From assembly GCA_005191425.1 (NCBI GenBank), contig SUPR01000021.1:1-40141 (forward strand): a DNA stretch of 40,141 nucleotides. Direction: 5' to 3'. This DNA is from Candidatus Helarchaeota ASGARD archaeon Hel_GB_B. Lineage in GTDB: Archaea; Asgardarchaeota; Lokiarchaeia; Helarchaeales; HEL-GB-B. This document shows positions 33,849-40,141 of the stretch, one piece after another (position 1 is the first letter of the stretch; every line of letters starts with the position of its first letter). A program made the position numbers and the translations under genes. The notes under the pieces are model-generated. The model was not told the origin of the DNA, did not search any database, and saw only the letters and a list, made by a program, of their open reading frames with translations.

Positions 33849-34544
33849 ATGGATCTAATATTTTTAGGACTTTTATATATTTTTCAAGTTTTGACTTTAT
33901 GGTTGTATAATTATATTGCCATTTATTTTGGCACTTCGATCGCTGAATTCTTAACAGGTGTGTCGCAATGGCCGGGTATTGCAGATCTCCTTACTAATTA
34001 TGGTACTACATACACTTTTATAATCGGAATATTTTGTTTGATAAGTGGTATTGGTCTTATTAAAGAGAGAGCTTGGGCTTGGGGGTCTGCCATGGTCGTT
34101 TTAACGTTTATTATAGCTCAGACGGCAATTTCAACTATTGGGTCTATTCTAACTTATAATTGGTTTAATGCAAATACATTTATCAACATTACAATATTAC
34201 TAATAGCAATAATGGGAATAATACTAGAAAAACCATGGAAATCCGAAAATAAAATAGAAAAAAGGATTAAAGTCGCCTCAATTAGCTATGAAAAAATTAA
34301 TATTGAAAAATTATCCAAGGTTATTAAAATAAAAAAGAATGATTTAGTAGACCGTATTACAGAAATGATTTGTGAAAACATTATTAGCGGACGAATTACA
34401 CTCCCATATATTTATTTTGATTGTGAAACTAACAAAAGAAGACTTAGTAAAAGTTCGACTCCTAAAAAAAAGAAAAAAAAGAGTAAAAATAAAAAAACAC
34501 AAATAAATAAAAAAAATTCCCCAAATAAAGAAGAAAAAAAGTAG
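33849..34544 (+). CDS. membrane protein with winged-helix/PCI-like segment and Lys-rich tail
   Basis: A protein of about 231 residues. Four hydrophobic segments occupy roughly residues 1-135 (IFLGLLYIFQVLTLWLY; FIIGIFCLISGIGLI; MVVLTFIIAQTAI; INITILLIAIMGIIL). The cytoplasmic part ISYEKINIEKLSKVIKIK followed by DLVDRITEMICENIISGRI matches the pattern of a winged helix ending a PCI domain (a rule for reading regulatory or scaffold subunits). A 40-residue Lys/Ser/Asn-rich tail closes the protein and could bind nucleic acid or phospholipid. ATG at 33849 is preferred over TTG at 33831. Function unknown. Confidence 0.7.
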   Translation: MDLIFLGLLYIFQVLTLWLYNYIAIYFGTSIAEFLTGVSQWPGIADLLTNYGTTYTFIIGIFCLISGIGLIKERAWAWGSAMVVLTFIIAQTAISTIGSILTYNWFNANTFINITILLIAIMGIILEKPWKSENKIEKRIKVASISYEKINIEKLSKVIKIKKNDLVDRITEMICENIISGRITLPYIYFDCETNKRRLSKSSTPKKKKKKSKNKKTQINKKNSPNKEEKK

Positions 34545-34850
34545 AATGAATTAATAATCCCTAAAGGACAAATTTACAAAAGTAATTTTCTAAATTAATT
34601 AGAATAATGATTTGAAATAATATAAAAATAATAATAAATAAATTTTTTCCCCTTTTTAATTAAAATTGTTTTGCTGGATTATTGAAAAAATAGAAACAAT
34701 ACTATTTGCATAGATTTTAAATTGGATTTAATAGATTTTTTTAAAATAAGAAACTATAGACCAAAAATTTAAAAATATATTTTAAAATCATTTAAATGAC
34801 TCTAAAAGCATTTCTTTTAAAAAAAATGTTGAAAATAATGGTGATTTATT
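34545..34850 (+). promoter_or_regulatory. gene-free spacer holding the ferredoxin promoter
   Basis: About 300 A/T-rich bases. AAAAATATATTTT near 34771-34783 is a candidate TATA element, and GGTGAT at 34839-34844 is a good ribosome-binding site 6 bases before the ferredoxin ATG. Nothing else was recognised. Confidence 0.4.
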
Positions 34851-35036
34851 ATGCCAAAAATCACGGTTGATGAAAGTAAATGTACTGGTTGTGGTACTTG
34901 CGCAGAAAATTGCCCTTCGGAAGTTTATGAAATAATTGACAATAAATCAAAAGTAGTCAACCCAGATGAATGCATTGAATGCTTAGCTTGCGTTGAAAAT
35001 TGTCCTGAAGGAGCGATTACAGTCGAGTCTGATTAA
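34851..35036 (+). CDS. 2[4Fe-4S] ferredoxin
   Basis: A 61-residue clostridial-type ferredoxin. Cluster ligands are C11, C14, C17 and C21, then C41, C44, C47 and C51, each motif ending in Cys-Pro. It is short, acidic and complete, so probably a soluble electron carrier, for example for 2-oxoacid oxidoreductases, formate or hydrogenase-type enzymes. It stands alone, with its own promoter and a T-rich terminator after it. Confident call. Confidence 0.96.
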   Translation: MPKITVDESKCTGCGTCAENCPSEVYEIIDNKSKVVNPDECIECLACVENCPEGAITVESD

Positions 35037-35389
35037 ATAAAGATTAAATATTCTATTTTTCTTCTTTTTTTATATTTTTTAAATTTAATTCTTTTTGCTA
35101 CTAAGATATACGGAATAAATAGATTATTGCTTGTTTATTCTAAAAGAGACTCTTTTTATAGTATGTTATTTAAAGAATTTAACTTGACCAAATTTTCTTT
35201 TTGAATATTAAATAAACAATTTTAAGATTAAAAATAATTTGCAACAAATATTTAACTCATTTTTATTTTACTACATTAATTTATAAGGCTAAATCATTGT
35301 AAAAAATGATAGAATTAAATAATGAAAAAATGCAGATTTGATTTTTTGATAAACATTTTTATTGAATTAAAGTCAAGGAATATAGAAAA
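35037..35389. terminator. gene-free spacer with T-rich terminator after the ferredoxin
   Basis: Runs of T (35056-35060, 35065-35071, 35075-35080) directly follow the ferredoxin gene and probably terminate its transcript. The remaining 300 bases are A/T-rich, with AAGGA before the next ATG. No other element was seen. Confidence 0.45.
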
Positions 35390-36589
35390 ATGTTATCAGT
35401 TCAAGAAACAAACAATTTAATCGAATATACAAGTAAAATATTTGATAAATTATTTGCAGGCAGATTTCTGGTCGAATCAAAATTATTTCCAGTCTCAGAA
35501 TATGTATTAGTTGCTTGCGTAAATGCATATGAAAAGTTTTATGAGCAATTAAAGAAATTAAATGATAAGATTTCGGCAAAACAAATTGCAAGAAGGGAAA
35601 AAGGTAAATTATTTACTGAAATTACGCCATTACATATTTTTGATGTTCATATGTTTCCGTTATTTGGACGGATGTGTAGAATTTCAAATGTTTTTCATAA
35701 TGACCCAATGAAAGAAAGTGAAGAGAAATTTGACCAAATAAGATATATATTGACATTTTGGAAAGAATTAGCGAGCGAATATTACGGGGGGCCTTTATCA
35801 GTTGATGAGATGGACGGTAAATGTCAAATTGCTTCTTCAGATTCATTGAATATTATTAAAGACCATTTACAAAGCCCATCTGACCAAAAAGAAGTAAGTC
35901 AAGTCCGAAAAATGGTGGCTCATCTAGAGCAATTGGCTTTTTTAGATGAATGTGAGTCAAGAATGAAAATTAGTAATCATGGTCCTTATTATACTGATTT
36001 AAATGAAAAAATTGTTGTTACTGAGATAATACATCTTTATGATGGTAAAAAAGCCCAATGGCCATGGTCTGAAACTAAAGATTTCGCGCCATATTCAAAT
36101 TTATTGATTGCCTATCAATTAAGTGAGAATGTCAAATGTAAATTCAATGATTGGGGTACTTTGATTACAGACCCGATTGATTTTAAAAGATATATCACAA
36201 AATACTGTCTAATTTCTAAAAAAAATAATAAGTTAATCCAACTTGGACTTGATGATGTTAAAGATTTTGAAACATATTCTAAATCTGCCCATAAAGAACT
36301 TTACATAAAATTTGCAAAATGGTCAAAAAAGGAACGACTAGAAGCAGGAGCATTAGTATATAATAAAAACTTCGATAGATTTACAAATATTGTTAATATA
36401 ACAGATAAAATAGACTGGAGTATTAGCGAAAATGTGAAAAATTTTGAACTTAAACATTTTTTAAATAATGAAATTATAGATTTTAGAGTAGGTAATTGGG
36501 TAATGCGGTCTAACAGAAAAAGAAAAATTCATCCGACCTACTTTAAAAGAGAAATAGTTGATTTAAAGCGGATTGGAGGTAAATTTTGA
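35390..36589 (+). CDS. protein of unknown function coupled to a CrtC/DUF7064-like gene
   Basis: A 399-residue soluble protein, no membrane span, signal peptide or known motif. Its N-terminal ~110 residues are helical, with conserved-looking aromatic and His residues (HIFDVHMFPLFGRM). The second half contains WPWSETKDFAPYSNLL and a basic C-terminus. AAGGA lies before the ATG. The downstream gene starts directly after its stop codon (TGA then ATG), with GGAGGT inside its own 3' end, so the two proteins are probably made together in fixed ratio. Function not recognised. Confidence 0.78.
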   Translation: MLSVQETNNLIEYTSKIFDKLFAGRFLVESKLFPVSEYVLVACVNAYEKFYEQLKKLNDKISAKQIARREKGKLFTEITPLHIFDVHMFPLFGRMCRISNVFHNDPMKESEEKFDQIRYILTFWKELASEYYGGPLSVDEMDGKCQIASSDSLNIIKDHLQSPSDQKEVSQVRKMVAHLEQLAFLDECESRMKISNHGPYYTDLNEKIVVTEIIHLYDGKKAQWPWSETKDFAPYSNLLIAYQLSENVKCKFNDWGTLITDPIDFKRYITKYCLISKKNNKLIQLGLDDVKDFETYSKSAHKELYIKFAKWSKKERLEAGALVYNKNFDRFTNIVNITDKIDWSISENVKNFELKHFLNNEIIDFRVGNWVMRSNRKRKIHPTYFKREIVDLKRIGGKF

Positions 36590-37459
36590 ATGATCAATGA
36601 AATTGATGAAAATTTACATGATTATCCTAAAAAAAAGAATTGGCGTGAAAGCTATTATTATAATTTTATGGACGAAAAAAACAATATCTTCGGAGTTTGT
36701 ACATACGGCATAATGCCCAATGAAATGGAAGCACATTATTTAGTTTCTATTTGGATAAATAATAAATTATTATTTTTTCCAGAGCACCGAAAAATTAGTG
36801 ATTTTACATTAAATCCATTCCAAGAAATGAAAATGGAATTTAAAAAACCATTGAAAGAAATAGTAATGGATTATTCTAATCAAAAGAGAAAATTTAAATT
36901 AGAATTTATTTTTAAGGGACGATCTCCCATTTATAAATATAAAGGATGGAAATTCGAAGATATCTTGGAACAAGAACACTATGAGCAATCAGGTGAAATT
37001 ATTGGAAAAATTACAGTTAAAGACATAGTATATAATTTTTCAGGACTTGGTCAACGTGACCATAGTTGGGGTGTACGCGATTGGGTTAATATCGACCATT
37101 GGTCATGGATTTCAGCTCAATTTTCGAATTGGATAATTAATTGCTGGATAGTAGAAATACAAGGTAAAAAAAGATATGATGGGTTTATCTCGAAAAATGG
37201 TAAAATTATTGAATTAAGATCTGTTCAAATAAAAAATTTTATGAAAAATGGCGATAAAGTCCCAGAATCATCGGAAATAACGATCGAAACATTAGAGAGC
37301 GATAAAATTATATTGAAGTCAAATAAAAAATACCATTTAATATTACCACAAACTTCTAAAGAAGGTTATGCAGAGATTTTTGAAACGATATCAGAATTTA
37401 AATCAAATTTATCCAATGAAAAGGGATATGGAGTAGTAGAATACTTAAAAAAATTTTGA
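36590..37459 (+). CDS. CrtC / DUF7064-like lipocalin-fold protein
   Basis: A 289-residue protein with an all-beta pattern. The central G-L-G-Q-R-D-H-S-W-G-V-R-D-W block (about residues 152-165), followed by HWSWISAQF, is the conserved core of the hydroxyneurosporene-synthase (CrtC)/AttH/DUF7064-type lipocalin-like families, where the His/Asp/Trp residues lie in a hydrophobic pocket. Members act on or bind isoprenoid or other lipophilic substrates, often acid-catalysed hydration or cyclisation. Start ATG 36590 abuts the TGA of the preceding gene, with GGAGGT at 36576-36581. A lipid-acting enzyme together with its 399-residue partner is inference. Confidence 0.78.
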   Translation: MINEIDENLHDYPKKKNWRESYYYNFMDEKNNIFGVCTYGIMPNEMEAHYLVSIWINNKLLFFPEHRKISDFTLNPFQEMKMEFKKPLKEIVMDYSNQKRKFKLEFIFKGRSPIYKYKGWKFEDILEQEHYEQSGEIIGKITVKDIVYNFSGLGQRDHSWGVRDWVNIDHWSWISAQFSNWIINCWIVEIQGKKRYDGFISKNGKIIELRSVQIKNFMKNGDKVPESSEITIETLESDKIILKSNKKYHLILPQTSKEGYAEIFETISEFKSNLSNEKGYGVVEYLKKF

Positions 37460-37469
37460 AAAAAAAAAG
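37460..37469 (-). terminator. A/T-run between convergent genes
   Basis: A run of A on the plus strand (T on the minus strand) lies between the stop of the CrtC-like gene and the stop of the metallophosphoesterase gene. On the minus strand it is a plausible oligo-T terminator for the latter. Confidence 0.35.
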
Positions 37470-37488
37470 TATTCATTGATGTTAGTTT

Positions 37489-38541
37489 TTAATTATAATC
37501 TTCCCATTCTCCATTATCGTTTAATATTTTAATTTTTATTGTCCCATCGCTGTAAAATTCAGCATAACTAGGATTTACATGTTGCCAAGCTCCAGTATTA
37601 TATATTAAACGGTTATCTTCCTTTAAGATTTCTACTTTGTGAGTATGCCCGAAAATTATATGAGTTATTTCTGTATCGCCGAGAACTTCTTTTATTTTTG
37701 CTTCTGAATTTATTAATTGATCTCTATAATTATCAATATCTTTAAAATTGGTATAATATTTCATTATAACTTTTTTCTTCCTCGACTTTAATTTCAAATT
37801 AAATTTTTTCTCTAATATTTCTTGATTTTTTTCTAATTCGTCATCAAGATTTATTGGTTCATTTGTCTTTTCTCTTTTTAAGACTACATTCCACAAATAA
37901 TTAAAAAATTCCTTAATGATATCGGGAGCTGACAAACAAAAATCCCAAATAGAAGAAGCTAATTTGGTCTTTTCTGGGAAAAATTGATGTCCATGGGTTA
38001 ATAATATGTGAAATTTTTTGCCCAAATTTTCTGTTTTTTGCAGCGTTATTGTATTAATTGGATTGCTATTAAATATATTTTTCTTATTATATATGGAAAT
38101 TTCCCAACCCCTTGTATTATTATGGATATATAGGTACTGTCCAATTGTTAGTTCATTAAGAAATTTTGCATTTAAATTAATTTCCTTGAATTTTTTAATA
38201 AGTTTTCGTTTTTGTTTTAAAAATTTCTTATCAAGATTTCCTGAAACAGATATATCATGGTTTCCTAAGGTCAGAACAACCGCAACTCCATGGTTCAAAA
38301 TTGCATCAATATCTTCTAGGATCTCTTTATAATCATGGGCAATATCTTTATAACTATCGCAAACTAGATCAAAAATATCTCCGAGAATTATGAATGCTTT
38401 TAGATCATTCTTAAATCCTTCGTTATTATTTAAATCATCTAGAATTTTATGGATGAATTCTTGAATTAATTTTACTCTAGCACCTGAAGCTCCTAAATGT
38501 GTGTCTGACATTATTATTATCATTGGGTTTGAATTTTTCAT
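37489..38541 (-). CDS. calcineurin-like metallophosphoesterase
   Basis: A 350-residue dinuclear metallophosphoesterase. Motifs in order: SDTHLG (D13, H15), LGDIFD, LGNHD with the catalytic Asn-His, LLTHGHQF, and FGHTHKVE. This set is complete. The order and the GHTH spacing resemble the LpxH/UDP-2,3-diacylglucosamine hydrolase-like branch, but there is a ~60-residue charged insertion before GHTH, and archaea lack lipid A, so the substrate is different. No membrane span. The ATG at 38541 is chosen; a second ATG at residue 7 is possible. Confidence 0.9.
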   Translation of the reverse strand: MKNSNPMIIIMSDTHLGASGARVKLIQEFIHKILDDLNNNEGFKNDLKAFIILGDIFDLVCDSYKDIAHDYKEILEDIDAILNHGVAVVLTLGNHDISVSGNLDKKFLKQKRKLIKKFKEINLNAKFLNELTIGQYLYIHNNTRGWEISIYNKKNIFNSNPINTITLQKTENLGKKFHILLTHGHQFFPEKTKLASSIWDFCLSAPDIIKEFFNYLWNVVLKREKTNEPINLDDELEKNQEILEKKFNLKLKSRKKKVIMKYYTNFKDIDNYRDQLINSEAKIKEVLGDTEITHIIFGHTHKVEILKEDNRLIYNTGAWQHVNPSYAEFYSDGTIKIKILNDNGEWEDYN

Positions 38542-38856
38542 CCACTACGCCAACTCTTAATTACTTTTTCTTTTTTTAAGTATTTTTTATTCAGAATCGT
38601 TAATCTTTTAATATAAATATTTTTAAACCATAAACCTTCCATATCTTTGATTCTTTTTTATATGATTTTTAACAATGTCTTATTATATAAATCTCATCAT
38701 ATAAATTCCTTATGCTAATAATCACAAAATTATATTTTCATTCTGATTTGAAAAAAAAAGGTTTATCTTAATAATAAGAATAAAATAATTTTAATCAAAA
38801 ATTTTTTATATTATCTATTAAGAATGAAGTCTATATAAATAGAAGTGAATAAAAAG
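38542..38856. promoter_or_regulatory. divergent spacer upstream of eS25
   Basis: About 310 A/T-rich bases between the phosphoesterase and eS25 starts. AAGTGA at 38843-38848, about 8 bases before the ATG at 38857, is a suitable ribosome-binding site. Several TATA-like stretches are present, e.g. near 38808-38814, but none stands out. Confidence 0.35.
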
Positions 38857-39180
38857 ATGCCAAAAAAGAAAACTACAAAATCCACTAAAAAAGGAAAAAG
38901 TACTACTCGACAGAAAAAGTCGACATCGGCTCCAAAAAAATGGACTGTAAAAGCAGTGAGAACGGATCTAAAGCGACGGGATATACTAATTCCGGACGAA
39001 CTTGAAGAAAATATTATTGCAGAGATACAAAAGATGAAATATTTAACTGCTAATGAAATTGCAAAGAAGTATAACTTAAGAGTTTCTACTGCAAAAGAAT
39101 TTTTAAAATTAATGTATGAAAAAAAGATGATTAAATTATATTTAAGTTCAAGAAGACTTAAAATATATACTGCTTCTTAA
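38857..39180 (+). CDS. rps25e: ribosomal protein eS25
   Basis: A 107-residue small-subunit ribosomal protein. A Lys-rich N-terminal tail (about 1-30) is followed by a winged helix: KKWTVKAVRTDL, KYLTANEIAKKYNLRVSTAKEFLKL, MIKLYLSSRRLKIYT, which matches the eS25 pattern. eS25 is shared by eukaryotes, TACK and Asgard archaea, which supports the lineage. ATG at 38857 is preferred over GTG at 38845, since AAGTGA then acts as ribosome-binding site. The stop overlaps the convergent SWIM-type gene by 4 bases. Confidence 0.92.
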   Translation: MPKKKTTKSTKKGKSTTRQKKSTSAPKKWTVKAVRTDLKRRDILIPDELEENIIAEIQKMKYLTANEIAKKYNLRVSTAKEFLKLMYEKKMIKLYLSSRRLKIYTAS

Positions 39181-39587
39181 ATAACTTCAAAATTCCAGTC
39201 ATTTAAAATTAAATCTTTTAAAATATTTTTTGAATCCTCTTCAAAAATTATTGAAAAAATTTTTCCAAGATGCTTACACAAGGTATATCTTTTTGAACAC
39301 TTATGCATCCAATATAGGCAATTGTGTTTTATTACTTTTTTGTGGATATTAATTTCAATTATATAATTTTTTTCGATTATCCGATATTTCTTAATAATTG
39401 AATCTTGTTGAATAATACGGATATTTTTTGAAGGTATTTTTAATGCTTCTTCTAAATAATCCTCCTCCATAAAATATAATAGTAAATCTTTTATTGATTT
39501 ATTTTTAAAAAATTCATTTTGCTCGGATGGATTTAATTTTCTAATTTCTTGAATTGATTTCAGGTTTATTACCTTTTTCTCAATCAA
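39177..39587 (-). CDS. SWIM-type zinc-finger protein
   Basis: A 136-residue protein. A C-x6-C-x6-C-x-H pattern (NCLYWMHKC...LCKHLGKI, residues about 89-110) resembles the SWIM zinc finger, which binds DNA or protein partners. A beta-hairpin (KKYRIIEKNYIIEINIHK) precedes it, as in other archaeal SWIM proteins. The N-terminus is helical. Start TTG at 39587, 3 bases after the stop of the winged-helix gene, so the two form an operon. Archaeal SWIM proteins often accompany recombination or repair factors; here the partner is a small winged-helix protein. Confidence 0.75.
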   Translation of the reverse strand: MIEKKVINLKSIQEIRKLNPSEQNEFFKNKSIKDLLLYFMEEDYLEEALKIPSKNIRIIQQDSIIKKYRIIEKNYIIEINIHKKVIKHNCLYWMHKCSKRYTLCKHLGKIFSIIFEEDSKNILKDLILNDWNFEVI

Positions 39588-39590
39588 TAA

Positions 39591-39821
39591 TTAAATTGCT
39601 TGCCAGCTTTTGTTTGAGATTGTTTTTACTAATCCTTTTTCTTTTAGTTTGTTTAAAATTTGGACTACCTGATTTTGATTAACTTTATTTTTACAAATTC
39701 GTACTATAGCCCGAGGCCTATGAGGTTCAGTCTTTATTGCCGAAAGGACTAATTCTTCATATAAATTAAGAATATCTTCTTCATTGGTTTTCTTAATATT
39801 ACTTTTTTTAACTTTACTCAA
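39591..39821 (-). CDS. small winged-helix protein
   Basis: A 76-residue basic protein: a short Lys-rich tail, then a winged helix from about residue 16 (LYEELVLSAIKTEPHRPRAIVRICKNKVNQNQVVQILNKLKEKGLVKTI in outline). The helix-turn-helix and the closing KGLVKTISNKSW wing are clear. Start TTG at 39821, with AAGTGA about 7 bases upstream. Upstream member of a two-gene operon with the SWIM protein. Likely a DNA-binding or Shu-like adaptor role; not recognised further. Confidence 0.75.
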   Translation of the reverse strand: MSKVKKSNIKKTNEEDILNLYEELVLSAIKTEPHRPRAIVRICKNKVNQNQVVQILNKLKEKGLVKTISNKSWQAI

Positions 39822-40141
39822 TTGAATTCACTTCCTTGATCTGTACACTTGATTTTTTGTAAAAAATTATAAGATAATTATAAATCGAAATATTTTCGAA
39901 TCTTATAAAATTTTTTATTGATTGAGATGAATATAATATTAACAAAAATTTTTAATTGATTATCAATATTATATTTGATCTTTAAAAAGTTGAATAGATT
40001 CTTTATTGATTCCCTTACAAAATCTATCACGTTCTTATATTTTTGATAAAAAATTCAAATTTCCATCAGTTTTCAATTTTGTTTTTGAATTTAAATGTTT
40101 TCATTTTCAAGTCATAACTTATAATTAATAAAAATGAATTT
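39822..40141. other. gene-free right end of the window
   Basis: About 320 A/T-rich bases with no supported gene, RNA or repeat. It includes the ribosome-binding region (AAGGAAGTGA at about 39829-39838) of the winged-helix gene. Confidence 0.4.

Noticed and set aside
37489..38541. Metallophosphoesterase as LpxH lipid A enzyme
   Set aside because: Motif order is similar, but archaea make no lipid A and there is a long insertion; only the general family is safe.
1..40141. tRNA, rRNA, CRISPR arrays, insertion sequences
   Set aside because: No clover-leaf with a GTTCGA-type T-arm, no regularly spaced repeats, and no transposase or integrase was found when reading both strands; weak candidates were only A/T-rich chance repeats.

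Overview
The window looks like a piece of an Asgard archaeal chromosome, most likely Lokiarchaeia-like. It is very A/T-rich and has no introns. Shine-Dalgarno sequences are of the archaeal GGTGA/GGAGG type, and TTG/GTG starts are frequent. The gene set supports this: a Rab/Ras-like GTPase (23980-24510), an Arf/Rag-like GTPase with a C-terminal roadblock- or longin-like domain (25671-26585), a degenerate small-GTPase-like protein (17690-18805), ribosomal protein eS25 (38857-39180), split archaeal-type methylmalonyl-CoA mutase subunits, and many zinc-ribbon and winged-helix proteins. The lineage is an inference from gene content, not from a phylogeny.

Region by region. 1-5980 is a divergent methylmalonyl-CoA mutase locus. 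On the minus strand lie a thiolase-fold protein, a DUF35 OB-fold partner and the mutase large chain (running off the left edge). On the plus strand lie the B12-binding small chain, a second B12-domain paralogue that has lost its cobalamin motif, the MeaB/ArgK GTPase chaperone and a corrinoid adenosyltransferase. 6030-9333 holds an alkaline-phosphatase-fold phosphodiesterase and an NAD-epimerase/membrane-protein pair. 9721-13894 is a visibly more A/T-rich four-gene cluster of unrecognised function: a winged-helix-like protein, a 600-residue helical protein, a ParA/MinD-type ATPase with a C-terminal zinc ribbon, and a second zinc-ribbon protein. 14310-21816 carries an MFS symporter, a duplicated MgtE-type cation transporter, the pseudo-GTPase, a GT-C-like membrane protein, a TIM-barrel isomerase-like enzyme and small regulators.

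21988-29356 contains a cysteine-rich multi-zinc-finger protein, a ferredoxin, the two GTPases, an M42 peptidase, an M28-type membrane peptidase with transmembrane helices inserted inside its catalytic domain, and an orphan DNA methyltransferase. The zinc-finger gene and the methyltransferase both have their natural N-terminus one base out of phase. 29782-39821 contains membrane-anchored winged-helix-like proteins, a winged-helix/beta-helix fusion, a GHMP sugar kinase, a VOC protein, a second ferredoxin, a coupled gene pair ending in a CrtC/DUF7064-like protein, a metallophosphoesterase, eS25, and a SWIM-type plus winged-helix pair.

The best-supported functional story is the first 6 kb. Propionyl/methylmalonyl-CoA would be rearranged to succinyl-CoA by a split, adenosylcobalamin-dependent mutase that carries its own cofactor-making and repair enzymes. 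The linked thiolase-fold/DUF35 pair lacks the nucleophilic cysteine, so it may be an aldolase rather than a thiolase. The strongest candidates for something undescribed are this Cys-less pair, the B12-less small chain, the 9.7-13.9 kb ATPase island and the pseudo-GTPase. No tRNA, rRNA, CRISPR array or insertion sequence was seen.
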